Below, in pieces: positions 36,050 to 45,037 of a stretch of DNA of 64,000 bases; within the stretch, counting starts at the first letter, position 1; every line of letters starts with the position of its first letter. A program made the position numbers and the translations under genes. The notes under the pieces were generated by a model. It had not been told where the DNA came from and made no database searches. It worked only from the letters and a program-made list of their open reading frames with translations. The DNA is from Alloprevotella tannerae (lineage in GTDB: Bacteria; Bacteroidota; Bacteroidia; Bacteroidales; Bacteroidaceae), in NCBI GenBank assembly GCA_015259125.1, contig JABZGR010000008.1, positions 1 to 64,000 of the forward strand. The letters run 5' to 3'.

Positions 36050-36493
36050 ATGACAATTGCAATAGATTTTGATGGAACAATAGTAGAGCATCACTATCCT
36101 GAGATTGGAAGAGAGATTCCTTTTGCTATAGAAACTTTGAAACGCTTAATCAAAGACGGACATAAGCTTATCCTTTGGACAGTAAGAGAAGGAGAACTTT
36201 TGCAAGAGGCTGTAGATTGGTGTGGCACAAGAGGTGTGCATTTTTATAAAGTAAATCGCGACTGGGATGAGAACGATGAGGAAGAACATCTAGGCTCAGA
36301 TTCGGGCCATCGCAAATATAGCAGAAAAATTAAGGCAGATCTTTTCATTGACGACAGAAATATTGGTGGACTTCCCGAATGGACGGCAATTTATGATATT
36401 ATTTCTAAGCGGATTTCTTATGAGCAGTATCTAAGAGAGCAAGTAAAAGAAGAGAAACCCGCAAAGCCTTCTTTCTGGAGTCGTTTTAAATAA
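36050..36493 (+). CDS. Small HAD-superfamily hydrolase
   Basis: A 147-residue HAD-like protein: motif I DFDGTI (nucleophile D7, acid D9), LILWTVREGE around motif II and DLFIDDRNIGG as motif IV with paired Asp. There is no cap domain. It resembles a small Bacteroides HAD of known structure but uncertain substrate. Residues 130-147 form a Pro/Lys-rich tail. It lies 30 bases after the exported protein gene and 42 before nnrE/D. Confidence 0.8.
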   Translation: MTIAIDFDGTIVEHHYPEIGREIPFAIETLKRLIKDGHKLILWTVREGELLQEAVDWCGTRGVHFYKVNRDWDENDEEEHLGSDSGHRKYSRKIKADLFIDDRNIGGLPEWTAIYDIISKRISYEQYLREQVKEEKPAKPSFWSRFK

Positions 36494-36535
36494 ACAAGAG
36501 TCCTGACGTGACACATTATATTAATTAAAAGAAGC

Positions 36536-38059
36536 ATGAAAGTCTTTTCTCAGCGACAAATAAAGGAGTTAGAAAACTACACAATTGAGAACGAAGCTAT
36601 TGCGGCGATAGATTTGATGGAGCGCGCTGCAAAGAAAGTTGCTGCAACTATTATAAAACACTACGATAACTCTCACGGGATTATTGTTTTCGCAGGGCCG
36701 GGCAACAATGGTGGAGATGCATTGGCTACGGCACGTCTTTTAGCGCTCGAAAACTATAAAGTAGAAGTTTATCTCTTTAATCCGAACGATCACTTAAGTG
36801 CAGATTGTGAGGCGAACAAGCAACGCTTAGACACATTACCCAATATCAGCTTCAACGAAGTAACATCAAAATTTGAACCCCCTCAATTAAACAAGGACGA
36901 TATTATTATTGATGGCTTGTTCGGAATCGGCCTCAACAAACCTCTAAGCGGCGGTTTTGCGGCTTTGGTACAATTTATAAACACGGCTGCTATAGAAGTC
37001 ATTGCGATCGATATGCCTTCCGGCTTGTTCTGTAATGACAACTCCGATAATGATAAACGGAATATTATCCGCGCGACACGCACTATCACATTCCATTCCC
37101 CAAAGCTATCCCAACTTTTAGCCGACAATCAAGAATACATTGGTAAACTCGAAGTTTTCGATATTGGTTTGTCTGAGGAAAAAAGCAAAGAACTATACTC
37201 CGATTTTGAAATCATAGAAGCAGAACAAGTTGCAGCAATGATCAAATCACGCAATGCTTTTGGGCATAAAGGAAGCTTTGGGCACGCATTGCTGATTGCA
37301 GGCCACTATGGTATGGCCGGAGCAGCAGTACTTGCTGCGAAAGCTAGTCTGCGTTCCGGACTTGGCAAGCTAACGCTCCATACCCCAATTAAGAATAACG
37401 ACATCTTACAAACAGCAATTCCGGAAGCCATCCTCAGTCATGACTTCAGTGAGACCATTTTCACAACTGCAATATCCGGCGATACTTACAACGCCATCTG
37501 TTTAGGCCCCGGATTAGGCAAAGAACCCGACACGGCATTAGCTGTTTTAGAACAGCTACAAATGAGCAAAAAAGTTCCTTTAGTGGTAGATGCAGATGCG
37601 CTCAACATTCTCGGCGAACACAAGAGTTGGTTACAAGAACTACCACCTGCGACAATCTTAACCCCTCATCCCGCAGAATTTCGACGGATACAAAGCGGAA
37701 GTACAGATGCATTCACACTTTTAGTTGACGCACAAACATTGGCGCAACGTCTAAACATAATCATCATCCTAAAAGGGCATTATACAGCAATATGTGCCCC
37801 TAATGGAAAAACCTTTTTCAATCCTACCGGCAACAGCGGTATGGCTACAGCCGGCAGCGGCGATGTTCTCTCCGGAATCATTACGAGTCTTCTCGCACAG
37901 CAATACAGCCCTATCGAAGCGAGTCTATTAGGCGTTTATCTTCATGGTTTAGCAGGAGATTTAGCACAGGCTGATTTAGAAGAAGAATGCCTTATTGCTT
38001 CTGACATCATTAAATATCTCCCACTTGCTTTCAAGCAGCTCAAGTCCCTTCACAAATGA
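36536..38059 (+). CDS. nnr: Bifunctional NAD(P)H-hydrate epimerase / dehydratase
   Basis: A 507-residue fusion that repairs hydrated NADH and NADPH. The N-terminal epimerase domain (about 1-215) has FAGPGNNGGDALATARLL and DGLFGIG. The C-terminal ADP-dependent dehydratase (about 225-507) has GLGKEPDTALAV, DADALNIL, TPHPAEFRRI and TATAGSGDVLSGIITSL, the last being the nucleotide-binding GxGD motif. The domain order and length match YjeF-type fusions. Its stop overlaps the next start as ATGA. Confidence 0.95.
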   Translation: MKVFSQRQIKELENYTIENEAIAAIDLMERAAKKVAATIIKHYDNSHGIIVFAGPGNNGGDALATARLLALENYKVEVYLFNPNDHLSADCEANKQRLDTLPNISFNEVTSKFEPPQLNKDDIIIDGLFGIGLNKPLSGGFAALVQFINTAAIEVIAIDMPSGLFCNDNSDNDKRNIIRATRTITFHSPKLSQLLADNQEYIGKLEVFDIGLSEEKSKELYSDFEIIEAEQVAAMIKSRNAFGHKGSFGHALLIAGHYGMAGAAVLAAKASLRSGLGKLTLHTPIKNNDILQTAIPEAILSHDFSETIFTTAISGDTYNAICLGPGLGKEPDTALAVLEQLQMSKKVPLVVDADALNILGEHKSWLQELPPATILTPHPAEFRRIQSGSTDAFTLLVDAQTLAQRLNIIIILKGHYTAICAPNGKTFFNPTGNSGMATAGSGDVLSGIITSLLAQQYSPIEASLLGVYLHGLAGDLAQADLEEECLIASDIIKYLPLAFKQLKSLHK

Positions 38060-39120
38060 AAAAGATCACTTTCCTCCTCTTACTCCTCATACCCTGCCTT
38101 TTGACGGCACAAACTGAAGTAAAAGATTACGAACCGGGCATTACTGAAGAAGGCATTACGTATTTCTTGCCAAAGACAGAGTTTTATTTAGTCATTACGA
38201 CTACGCGCACGACGCAATACCCCGGAGAACTCGCTCCCTTTGCGGCGCGCTATCTTAAGTTGAATCCGGTTGCACTTCATAAGGAGGAACTTTGGAAAAT
38301 GCAGCACGTAAATCTCGTTGCATCAGGGGTCGCAGATCGCGATCAAGCCTTTTCCATCAAACTGAAGAACAAGACATCTGCACCGCTGGTCGCTCTAGCA
38401 CGCGACGGCAGACTATTAGCGATCAATGCTGACGCGCAGACTTCGACGATAATACCACAACCAAAGCAAGTAGACGATAAACGCCCTTTGGAAGATCCGA
38501 CTAAATATAAAACGCAAGAGATTTTAGCGGCCGGAAGCAAGGAAAAAATGGCAGAATTAACGGCAAATGAAATCTTCGACATTAGAGAAAGCCGCTCTCA
38601 ACTCTCAAAGGGACAAGCTGATTATATGCCAAAAGATGGAGAGCAACTAAAATTGATGCTCGCCAATCTAGATCGGCAGGAAGAAGGCTTGTTGAAACTC
38701 TTTACAGGAACGGATCGCACAGACACCGTAACGTTTGTTTTAAAAATCACTTTTGATCACGCTTTTGAAAATAAGATCATCGGTCGGTTTTCTAAGTTCT
38801 TAGGCTTAGTAGATGCTAACAATCTAGCGGGTGCCCCCATCTATCTCTCAATCGAAGAGCAGAAAGACGCACCCGAGCCCAAGGAAAACAACGATAAGCC
38901 TCAAAAAGTTATCCCCGGCGTACGCTATTGTGTCCCGGGAAAAGCCCTGATTCGCTTAAAGAGCGACGACAAAGAATACTTGAAGACCATACTGCCTGTT
39001 GCCCAATTCGGGAAAATAGAAAATTTGGGTAATGAATTATTCAACAAGCACTTTAACACACACGTTATCTTCGATGAAACAACCGGTGGAATCATAAAAA
39101 TTACTTCAGACGAGCAATAA
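38056..39120 (+). CDS. DUF4831 family protein, exported
   Basis: 354 residues with a signal peptide (ITFLLLLLIPCLLTAQ). The sequence ITYFLPKTEFYLVITTTRTTQYPGEL followed by APFAARYLKL is characteristic of DUF4831, a Bacteroidetes-only family without known function. It overlaps nnr by 4 bases and ends just before a strong terminator. Confidence 0.8.
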   Translation: MKKITFLLLLLIPCLLTAQTEVKDYEPGITEEGITYFLPKTEFYLVITTTRTTQYPGELAPFAARYLKLNPVALHKEELWKMQHVNLVASGVADRDQAFSIKLKNKTSAPLVALARDGRLLAINADAQTSTIIPQPKQVDDKRPLEDPTKYKTQEILAAGSKEKMAELTANEIFDIRESRSQLSKGQADYMPKDGEQLKLMLANLDRQEEGLLKLFTGTDRTDTVTFVLKITFDHAFENKIIGRFSKFLGLVDANNLAGAPIYLSIEEQKDAPEPKENNDKPQKVIPGVRYCVPGKALIRLKSDDKEYLKTILPVAQFGKIENLGNELFNKHFNTHVIFDETTGGIIKITSDEQ

Positions 39121-39149
39121 GTAAGCTTCTGAAGTTATGTTTCTATCAT

Positions 39150-39196
39150 CCCATTGCTGAACGCCTCAACCTAAGCGTTCAGCAATGGGACTTTTT
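39150..39196 (+). terminator. Strong terminator between DUF4831 gene and fur
   Basis: A perfect 15-bp stem (39150-39164 with 39175-39189), then TTTTT. It lies between convergent genes and can serve both. Confidence 0.92.
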
Positions 39197-39213
39197 ATAA
39201 GGTTATTGCTATA

Positions 39214-39660
39214 CTAATGCTTATATTTCTCACATTCCGGACAGAGTCCCATCAGCATATAATTGGCTGAATGTATCTGAAATCCCTCCGGAGCGTTCAC
39301 CTTCGGCACGGGCATTCCTCGAAAGCAGTATGTCCGGTGGCAATGTTCGCAAGTAAAATGTAAATGTAGGTCAGAGAAGCCTGAATGTTCAGCTGCATTG
39401 CAAGTGCATCCATCAGGACAAGCACCATATTTCGTTATACCCTCACCATCATCTATACTATGTATCAACGTATGCTGTAACAAAACCGATAAAGTACGAT
39501 AAATCGTCGACTTATCCACAGTTTTCAGCTCAGCTTCCAAGTCGGCTAACGACAAAGCATTCTCTTTTTCTTGAAGCGTCCTAAAAATTAAAATTCTTAA
39601 CGCTGTCGGTCGTATGCCTTTGTTGATAAGCAATCGCTCAAGTCGTTCGTTTGTAGTCAT
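39214..39660 (-). CDS. Fur family metalloregulator
   Basis: 148 residues: N-terminal winged helix (GIRPTALRILIFRTLQE, then LEAELKTVDKSTIYRTLSVLLQ) and C-terminal dimer domain with HLHFTCEHCHRTYCF and a terminal CPEC pair. Between them lies an unusual Cys-rich loop (ACPDGCTCNAAEHSG). The family represses metal uptake genes when loaded with Fe or Zn; the Cys content hints at zinc. A TAACTTTG box is at 39680-39687 on minus, 20 bases upstream, and a class II array lies beyond it. Confidence 0.88.
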   Translation of the reverse strand: MTTNERLERLLINKGIRPTALRILIFRTLQEKENALSLADLEAELKTVDKSTIYRTLSVLLQHTLIHSIDDGEGITKYGACPDGCTCNAAEHSGFSDLHLHFTCEHCHRTYCFRGMPVPKVNAPEGFQIHSANYMLMGLCPECEKYKH

Positions 39661-39679
39661 CTGTTGGGATATTTGCTGA

Positions 39680-39687
39680 CAAAGTTA
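39680..39687 (-). promoter_or_regulatory. TAACTTTG -7 box of the fur-like gene
   Basis: The box lies 20 bases before the start. The class II array at 39807-39886 begins about 120 bases upstream of it. Confidence 0.6.
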
Positions 39688-39806
39688 ATAAGAACAACTT
39701 AGATTATCCCTTTCCTTTTCTACTTCTATCCAACCAATTAGAAGAAAAGCCCACTTTCTTACTACACTACCCCAGAACCTATTTGCTTAAAACAACCTCT
39801 TCGCTT

Positions 39807-39886
39807 GTTTGCTGCCAGCAAACCATAGTTTGTTCCCGCCAAACCATCGTTTGGTCCCAGCAAACAATAGTTTGGCCCGAGCAAAC
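39807..39886. repeat. Class II four-unit palindrome array no. 2
   Basis: Units of GTTTG-N7-CAAAC start at 39807, 39828, 39849 and 39870. The centres are CTGCCAG, TTCCCGC, GTCCCAG and GCCCGAG, all with the C-run on the plus strand; the linkers CATA, CATC and AATA. It sits in the 338-base gap between nrnA (end) and the fur-like gene (start). Otherwise the gap holds only the fur promoter. Confidence 0.85.
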
Positions 39887-39998
39887 AATGTCGGACCAAG
39901 ATAAAACGATACAAGTATCGGTATTTTCAAACAAAAAACGAGCGATAAATGATTGATCCCATTTACTTTCCGGGCAAGCAGCTTGCACGATTAGTCGT

Positions 39999-41060
39999 TC
40001 AAAGCAGATCTGAAAAGGCCTCTATGGCTTCTTCCGCTTTTTTTATCGCATCTGCTAAAGAGCAGGCCAATTCACCTCCACTTGCATTCAGATGGCCCCC
40101 GCCATTAAAAAAGGTCTGCGCCATTTTATTGCAAGGAAAATCATCTACAGACCGCAAACTGACGCGAATAACATCGCGTTCCGTATCTTCACGCAAAGAG
40201 ATACTCAGACGCATACCTTTGACTTGTAGAGGCATATTCACGATGCCCTCCGCATCACCTCGCTTAAAATGGAAGCGTTGCATCTCCTCGCGTGTCAAAG
40301 TAAAGATAGACGCGCGATTGTTTGCGTAGAATTGCAGTTTATCATGCAAGATATAGCCCTCCAAACGCAATCGATCTACAGAGTAATTGTTGTACACATT
40401 ACGATAAATCTTGTCTTTATCGATACCGCGCTCCAGTAAAAGACTGATAACTTGGTAGACCTCCGGCCGCGATGAATTGTAGGTGAAAGCCCCCGTGTCG
40501 GTCATCATCCCGGTATAGAGGCAGGCCGCAGTAGACTTAGTCATATCATCGTAACCTCCGAGCTGACACACTAAACGAAAGACAATCTCGCACGTGGAGG
40601 ACAATTCCGGAAAAGAGAGAAGTTGCTCCGCGGGCAAATCTTTAAGCGTTTGCTGCTCCGCTTCATCTGCGAAAAGATGATGATCAATTACCAGCAACGT
40701 GGCTTTCGACTTCTCTACGGCCTTGCCCAAGTCAAGAATCCGACGAAGGTCATTAAAGTCTAAGCAACAAATCAAATCAGCCTCCTTTACCAACTGATTA
40801 GCCTGTTCACGCTTGTGGTCATAAAAGAGAATCTTCTCGTTGTTGGGTAACCATCGAAGGAAGTCAGGGAAAGGATTGGGCAGGATAATAGAAACCTTCT
40901 TGTGCAATCCTCTTAAATAGTCGGCCCAAGCGAGACAAGCCCCCGTAGCGTCGCCATCCGGACTTCTATGCGCACAGAGAACAACGTTGTTGGCTTGGCG
41001 CAAGAGGGTAACGAGCTTTAATAAGCGAGCATCATCTAAAAGTGAAAGCAATTCACGCAT
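39999..41060 (-). CDS. nrnA: DHH/DHHA1 phosphoesterase (NrnA-type oligoribonuclease / pAp phosphatase)
   Basis: 353 residues. The DHH domain has VVLCAHRSPDGDATGACLAW and the DHH triad in LVIDHHLFAD; the DHHA1 domain ends with FNGGGHLNASGG. These enzymes degrade nanoRNA and 3'-phosphoadenosine 5'-phosphate using Mn. The length fits. It follows rpe by 15 bases on minus, so rpe-nrnA is an operon. Confidence 0.9.
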   Translation of the reverse strand: MRELLSLLDDARLLKLVTLLRQANNVVLCAHRSPDGDATGACLAWADYLRGLHKKVSIILPNPFPDFLRWLPNNEKILFYDHKREQANQLVKEADLICCLDFNDLRRILDLGKAVEKSKATLLVIDHHLFADEAEQQTLKDLPAEQLLSFPELSSTCEIVFRLVCQLGGYDDMTKSTAACLYTGMMTDTGAFTYNSSRPEVYQVISLLLERGIDKDKIYRNVYNNYSVDRLRLEGYILHDKLQFYANNRASIFTLTREEMQRFHFKRGDAEGIVNMPLQVKGMRLSISLREDTERDVIRVSLRSVDDFPCNKMAQTFFNGGGHLNASGGELACSLADAIKKAEEAIEAFSDLL

Positions 41061-41075
41061 ACAATAAAGTATTGG

Positions 41076-41720
41076 TTAGAGATGCTTCAAGACGCGAATT
41101 TCTTCTTCTGGATCTTGTGCTTTAAAGACGGCACTGCCGGCAACTAAGACATCAGCACCGGCATCGGCAAGTAGTTTGCCCGTCGTGCGATTCACACCGC
41201 CGTCTATCTCAATCAAGGTTGAGGCACCATTGGCTTGAATAAGTTGCTTCAAACGTCGTGTTTTCTCTACGGCATGCTCAATAAACTTCTGTCCGCCAAA
41301 GCCTGGGTTGACGCTCATCAGCATCACCAAGTCGAGATCGCCGATAATGTCTTCCAAAAGTGAAACGGGTGTATGCGGATTAAGCGTTACGCCGGCCATC
41401 ATACCTGCGGCTTTTATCTGCTGTATAGTGCGATGCAAATGGGTGCAAGCTTCATAGTGTACATTCATAATCTTAGCACCAAGGTCTGCTACTTGTGTAA
41501 CAAACTTTTCAGGCTGTACGATCATCAAATGCACATCTAAGGGTTTCGTAGCCAACTTGGCCATCGCCTCCATCACGGGGAAGCCAAAAGAAATGTTGGG
41601 CACAAAGACGCCATCCATTACGTCTAAATGATACCAATCAGCCTCGCTTCGATTGAGCATAGCGATATCATCGGCCAAATGGCCAAAGTCTGCGGAAAGC
41701 AAAGAAGGAGAAACAATCAT
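41076..41720 (-). CDS. rpe: Ribulose-phosphate 3-epimerase
   Basis: A 214-residue TIM barrel interconverting ribulose-5-P and xylulose-5-P in the pentose phosphate pathway. IVSPSLLSADFGHLADDI and WYHLDVMDGVFVPNISFG carry the metal ligands and the first catalytic Asp, DVHLMI the next, and VNPGFGGQKFI and DGGVNRTTGKLL the rest. The length is normal. A TACCTTTG box on minus lies at 41771-41778. Confidence 0.96.
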   Translation of the reverse strand: MIVSPSLLSADFGHLADDIAMLNRSEADWYHLDVMDGVFVPNISFGFPVMEAMAKLATKPLDVHLMIVQPEKFVTQVADLGAKIMNVHYEACTHLHRTIQQIKAAGMMAGVTLNPHTPVSLLEDIIGDLDLVMLMSVNPGFGGQKFIEHAVEKTRRLKQLIQANGASTLIEIDGGVNRTTGKLLADAGADVLVAGSAVFKAQDPEEEIRVLKHL

Positions 41721-41770
41721 AGTTGTTCGTAATTAAGGTTGTCCAATACAAGGACAAAAATTTAACGCGA

Positions 41771-41778
41771 CAAAGGTA
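41771..41778 (-). promoter_or_regulatory. TACCTTTG -7 box of rpe-nrnA
   Basis: Located 51 bases before the rpe start on the minus strand. Confidence 0.6.
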
Positions 41779-41903
41779 CTGCTTTATTATGAAAACAGCT
41801 GACAATAGCGTGAAATAAGCATGCAAATCAATACGCAACACTGCCAAACCAGATAAACTATCAGCAACTAAAGACAGAACAATATGGAATATTGATTCTT
41901 CCT

Positions 41904-41934
41904 TTTGATTTAAGTCTGATTTGAACTAACTTTG
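41904..41934 (+). promoter_or_regulatory. Promoter of pheS
   Basis: TTTG at 41904-41907, a 19-base gap, then TAACTTTG at 41927-41934. The pheS ATG is 27 bases on. An exact fit to the Bacteroidetes pattern. Confidence 0.8.
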
Positions 41935-41960
41935 CACCATCAAAATAAGCTGTAAAGAAT

Positions 41961-42980
41961 ATGTTAGAGAAGATACAAGCACTTTTTGCACAGATTGAAG
42001 ACTTGCACGCAAAAAATTTAGAAGAGCTTGAAGCCCTGCGCATAAAATTTTTGAGTAAGAAAGGTTGCTTAAATGATTTGATGAGCGAGTTTCGTAACGT
42101 TTCTAGCGATCAAAAGCGAGAAATTGGAATGAAGCTAAACGATCTCAAGCGTAAGTTACAAGACAAACTAAACACACTGCACCAAGACTTAGCTGTACAA
42201 GAAGACGAACAAGACGATTTGGACTTAACACGTACGCCCTACCCTATAGCTTTAGGCTCAAGACATCCAATTAGCATTGTCAAACAACGTTTAGTTGATA
42301 TTTTCTCAAGAATGGGTTTCACAATGGCCGATGGTCCTGAAGTAGAAGACGACTGGCACGTATTTTCTTCTATGAACTTTGCAGACGATCACCCGGCTCG
42401 CGATATGCAAGACACGTTTTTCATAGAGCGACAGCCTGATATTCTGCTGCGAACGCATACGAGCTCAGTACAAAGTCGCATTATGCAGACACAAAAGCCT
42501 CCAATCCGCGTAATTTGTCCAGGGCGTGTTTATCGCAATGAGGCCATTTCTTCGCGTGCACACTGCTTCTTCCACCAATTGGAAGGCCTTTACATAGATG
42601 AGAACGTTAGTTTTGCAGACTTAAAGCAGGTGATGCTGTCCTTTGCACGTGAGCTTTTCGGACCTGACACACAAATTCGGCTTCGCCCTTCCTATTTCCC
42701 CTTTACAGAGCCTAGTGCAGAAATGGATATCAGCTGTTTTATCTGCGGCGGTGATGGCTGTAGTCTTTGCAAAAAGACTGGCTGGGTAGAAATCCTTGGT
42801 TGCGGAGAGGTTGACCCTAATGTTTTAGAAAATTGTGGCATAGACAGTACACGTTATAAAGGATATGCTTTTGGCTTAGGCCTTGAACGCATTGCCAATT
42901 TGCTTTATCGCGTAAGCGATTTGCGGCTTTTCTCAGAGAACAATGCAAAATTCTTAGAAGAGTTTACCGCTGCCAACTAA
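41961..42980 (+). CDS. pheS: Phenylalanine-tRNA ligase alpha subunit
   Basis: A 339-residue class II aminoacyl-tRNA synthetase subunit charging tRNA-Phe with PheT. N-terminal coiled-coil arm (about 1-85), motif 1 region HPISIVKQRLVDIF, motif 2 CPGRVYRNEAISSRAHCFFHQLEGL, and motif 3 FGLGLERIANLL. A Cys-rich insertion CFICGGDGCSLCKKTGW sits just before the conserved WVEILGCGEVDPNVL; this insert is typical of Bacteroidetes. pheT is not adjacent. It is followed by a strong terminator. Confidence 0.97.
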   Translation: MLEKIQALFAQIEDLHAKNLEELEALRIKFLSKKGCLNDLMSEFRNVSSDQKREIGMKLNDLKRKLQDKLNTLHQDLAVQEDEQDDLDLTRTPYPIALGSRHPISIVKQRLVDIFSRMGFTMADGPEVEDDWHVFSSMNFADDHPARDMQDTFFIERQPDILLRTHTSSVQSRIMQTQKPPIRVICPGRVYRNEAISSRAHCFFHQLEGLYIDENVSFADLKQVMLSFARELFGPDTQIRLRPSYFPFTEPSAEMDISCFICGGDGCSLCKKTGWVEILGCGEVDPNVLENCGIDSTRYKGYAFGLGLERIANLLYRVSDLRLFSENNAKFLEEFTAAN

Positions 42981-42986
42981 AAAGAT

Positions 42987-43023
42987 AAAGGCCACTCAAG
43001 TACATAACGAGTGGCCTTTTTTC
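42987..43023 (+). terminator. Rho-independent terminator after pheS
   Basis: The stem AAAGGCCACTC/GAGTGGCCTTT is followed by TTT. It shows that the ATG at 43011 inside the stem is not a gene start. Confidence 0.92.
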
Positions 43024-43025
43024 GT

Positions 43026-44243
43026 ATGTCAACACATTATAGACTCTTCACAAAATCATATTGCTGCATTATGGCGGCCAATTTCCTGCTATACTTTGGA
43101 TTTTGGCTGATTCTACCTATACTGCCATTTTATCTGCGCGATATTTTTCACGAACCCAAAGGGGTAATCGGTATTATTCTGAGTTGCTATACTGTTGCAG
43201 CACTTTGTATGCGCCCCTTCTCCGGCTATCTGTTAGATACATTTGCTCGGCGTCCCCTTTATCTTTTATCCTATGCCGTATTTACTACATTATTCGCTGG
43301 TTACATTCTAAGTACCACGCTAAGTATATTTATATTGCTACGCGTATTTCATGGTTTTTCTTTTGGTGCCGTCACGGTTGGAGGAAATACGTTGGTCGTT
43401 GACATTATGCCTTCAGCCAGGCGCGGAGAAGGTTTAGGCTACTATGGGCTAGCTAATAATTTTGCCATGTGCCTTGGACCAATGATTGGGCTTTTCCTTT
43501 ATGATGGTGGTGCTTCGTTCGATACGATCTTTTCCATTGCCTTAGGCTCTTGTTTGCTCGGTTTTTTATCTGCGCTCTGTGTACGCGCTCCACGAAAGAA
43601 GAGTGCAAACAAGAAAAACGCCCATATTTCGTTAGATCGATTTGTGTTACTTAAGGGTATCCCTGCAAGTATTGCGTTAATATTATTGTCAATCCCTTAT
43701 GGAACGACTACCAATTTTGAAGCTATTTACGTGCAAGAGATTGGTTTGCCTGTCTCCTCAGGCTATTTCTTTGTTTTATTGTCTATCGGGTTGGGGATTG
43801 CGCGTTTGTTTTCCGGAAGATTTGTAGATAAAGGATTTGTAACGGAATGCATACATTATGGCCTTTATCTCGTTATTTTCGCCTTTCTTTTATTAGGATC
43901 TTGCGCTTATCTTATTCAATGGAATGTTTCGATTGCTTGTTTGTGTTTTCTGCTTGTTCCACTATTGCAAGGAATAGGCTTCGGAATCATCTTTCCGGCT
44001 TACAACTCCCTCTTCATTAATTTAGGAACTCATAATCAGCGAGCAACCGCCACAAGCACTTACCTCACCTCTTGGGATATCGGTATAGGTATCGGCATAT
44101 TAGGCGCTGGAATTGTTGCAGAGTATTTTAATTTTTCGACTGTCTATTTTATAGGTGGCCTGTTTAGTATCGGAGGTATGTTATTTTTCAATCTGATCGT
44201 GACTCCACATTATCGAAAAAAACAGAATACAACATTGAGGTAA
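43026..44243 (+). CDS. MFS transporter
   Basis: About 405 residues with 12 predicted membrane helices. The loop between helices 2 and 3 has the MFS motif GYLLDTFARRPLYLLS. The start is placed at ATG 43026, since 43011 is within the pheS terminator; MAANFLLYFG (43071) is a shorter option. It looks like a drug/metabolite efflux carrier of the YfcJ or arabinose-efflux group, but the substrate cannot be told. The stop lies 5 bases from the convergent nucleotidyltransferase gene. Confidence 0.85.
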   Translation: MSTHYRLFTKSYCCIMAANFLLYFGFWLILPILPFYLRDIFHEPKGVIGIILSCYTVAALCMRPFSGYLLDTFARRPLYLLSYAVFTTLFAGYILSTTLSIFILLRVFHGFSFGAVTVGGNTLVVDIMPSARRGEGLGYYGLANNFAMCLGPMIGLFLYDGGASFDTIFSIALGSCLLGFLSALCVRAPRKKSANKKNAHISLDRFVLLKGIPASIALILLSIPYGTTTNFEAIYVQEIGLPVSSGYFFVLLSIGLGIARLFSGRFVDKGFVTECIHYGLYLVIFAFLLLGSCAYLIQWNVSIACLCFLLVPLLQGIGFGIIFPAYNSLFINLGTHNQRATATSTYLTSWDIGIGIGILGAGIVAEYFNFSTVYFIGGLFSIGGMLFFNLIVTPHYRKKQNTTLR

Positions 44244-44248
44244 AGTTC

Positions 44249-44977
44249 TTACAGATTTTGTAAGAACTCCTCTGCCCTTTCCAGCGTATCTATTTTGCCA
44301 ACATCTAGCATTCTTAAATCTGGCTTGACTTCACATTTTACATCTACCTTATCGCACACCTGCAAATAGAAATCTATAAGGGAAAAGCGATCAGCAAAAA
44401 TCTCCATAAAAGGGAATAAAGAAGGAGAGAAACAATGAATACCTGAAAAGGCATAAGGTCGCAAATGCCCAAGGTCGATATCCGCATAAGGGGTACGCAC
44501 CTCTCCAGTCATCACATTCTGCCAAGCACGTAAACAATTGTTTTCATCAAAGAGCAAATAGCGGCTTGTCTTTCTCGAACTCACAAGCAAAGTCGCAGCC
44601 TGTGTGCTTGATTTCTCATAAAATAAAGCAATGTCGGCGTTACTCAAGATATCTACATTATGAAGTAATATAGGCTCATTAGAAGAAGAGAATAAAGGGA
44701 CGGCTTTCTTTAATCCACCACCAGTATCTAATAGACTCTCACGTTCATCTGACACAGATATATTTACACCAAAATCATTATTCGACAAGTAATCCAGAAT
44801 CTGTTCTCCAAAGTGGTGGATGTTGATTACGATTTCTTCGACGCCGGCATTCCTTAGTCGTTCTATGATAATCGCCAATAGAGGTTTTCCTGCAACCGGA
44901 ACCAAAGCTTTAGGCAATCGATCTGTGATTGGACGAAGTCTTGTGCCTTTTCCGGCCGCAAATAACATTGCTCTCAT
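44249..44977 (-). CDS. NDP-sugar nucleotidyltransferase, MurU-like
   Basis: 242 residues of a Rossmann-type sugar nucleotidyltransferase: MLFAAGKGTRLRPITDRLPKAL (nucleotide loop), VAGKPLLAIIIERL, then LLHNVDILSN (metal Asp). It is closest to MurU/RmlA-like enzymes that make UDP-MurNAc from MurNAc-1-P. With the AmgK-like kinase at 15800-17293 it would complete the MurNAc recycling route; that pairing is an inference. It is the last gene of a minus run after the DUF4270 gene, but a terminator stands between them. Confidence 0.8.
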   Translation of the reverse strand: MRAMLFAAGKGTRLRPITDRLPKALVPVAGKPLLAIIIERLRNAGVEEIVINIHHFGEQILDYLSNNDFGVNISVSDERESLLDTGGGLKKAVPLFSSSNEPILLHNVDILSNADIALFYEKSSTQAATLLVSSRKTSRYLLFDENNCLRAWQNVMTGEVRTPYADIDLGHLRPYAFSGIHCFSPSLFPFMEIFADRFSLIDFYLQVCDKVDVKCEVKPDLRMLDVGKIDTLERAEEFLQNL

Positions 44978-44998
44978 ACGAAAGAATGGACTAAAAAA

Positions 44999-45025
44999 TA
45001 GGAGCGACTTTTTGAGTCGCTCCTA
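44999..45025 (-). terminator. Terminator after the DUF4270 gene
   Basis: A perfect 11-bp stem TAGGAGCGACT/AGTCGCTCCTA, followed on minus by TTTTTT. Confidence 0.9.
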
Positions 45026-45037
45026 TGTATATTTGTA

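Noticed and set aside
39779..39988. Minus-strand open frame with heptad repeats (QTIVCWD, QTMVWRE, QTMVCWQ)
   Set aside because: It is a shadow of the class II array: 21 bp equals seven codons, so any array of this pitch reads as heptads. No promoter or conserved ends.
44244..44268. Inverted repeat AGTTCTTAC/GTAAGAACT as terminator
   Set aside because: It lies over the end of the convergent nucleotidyltransferase gene and has no T run on either side.
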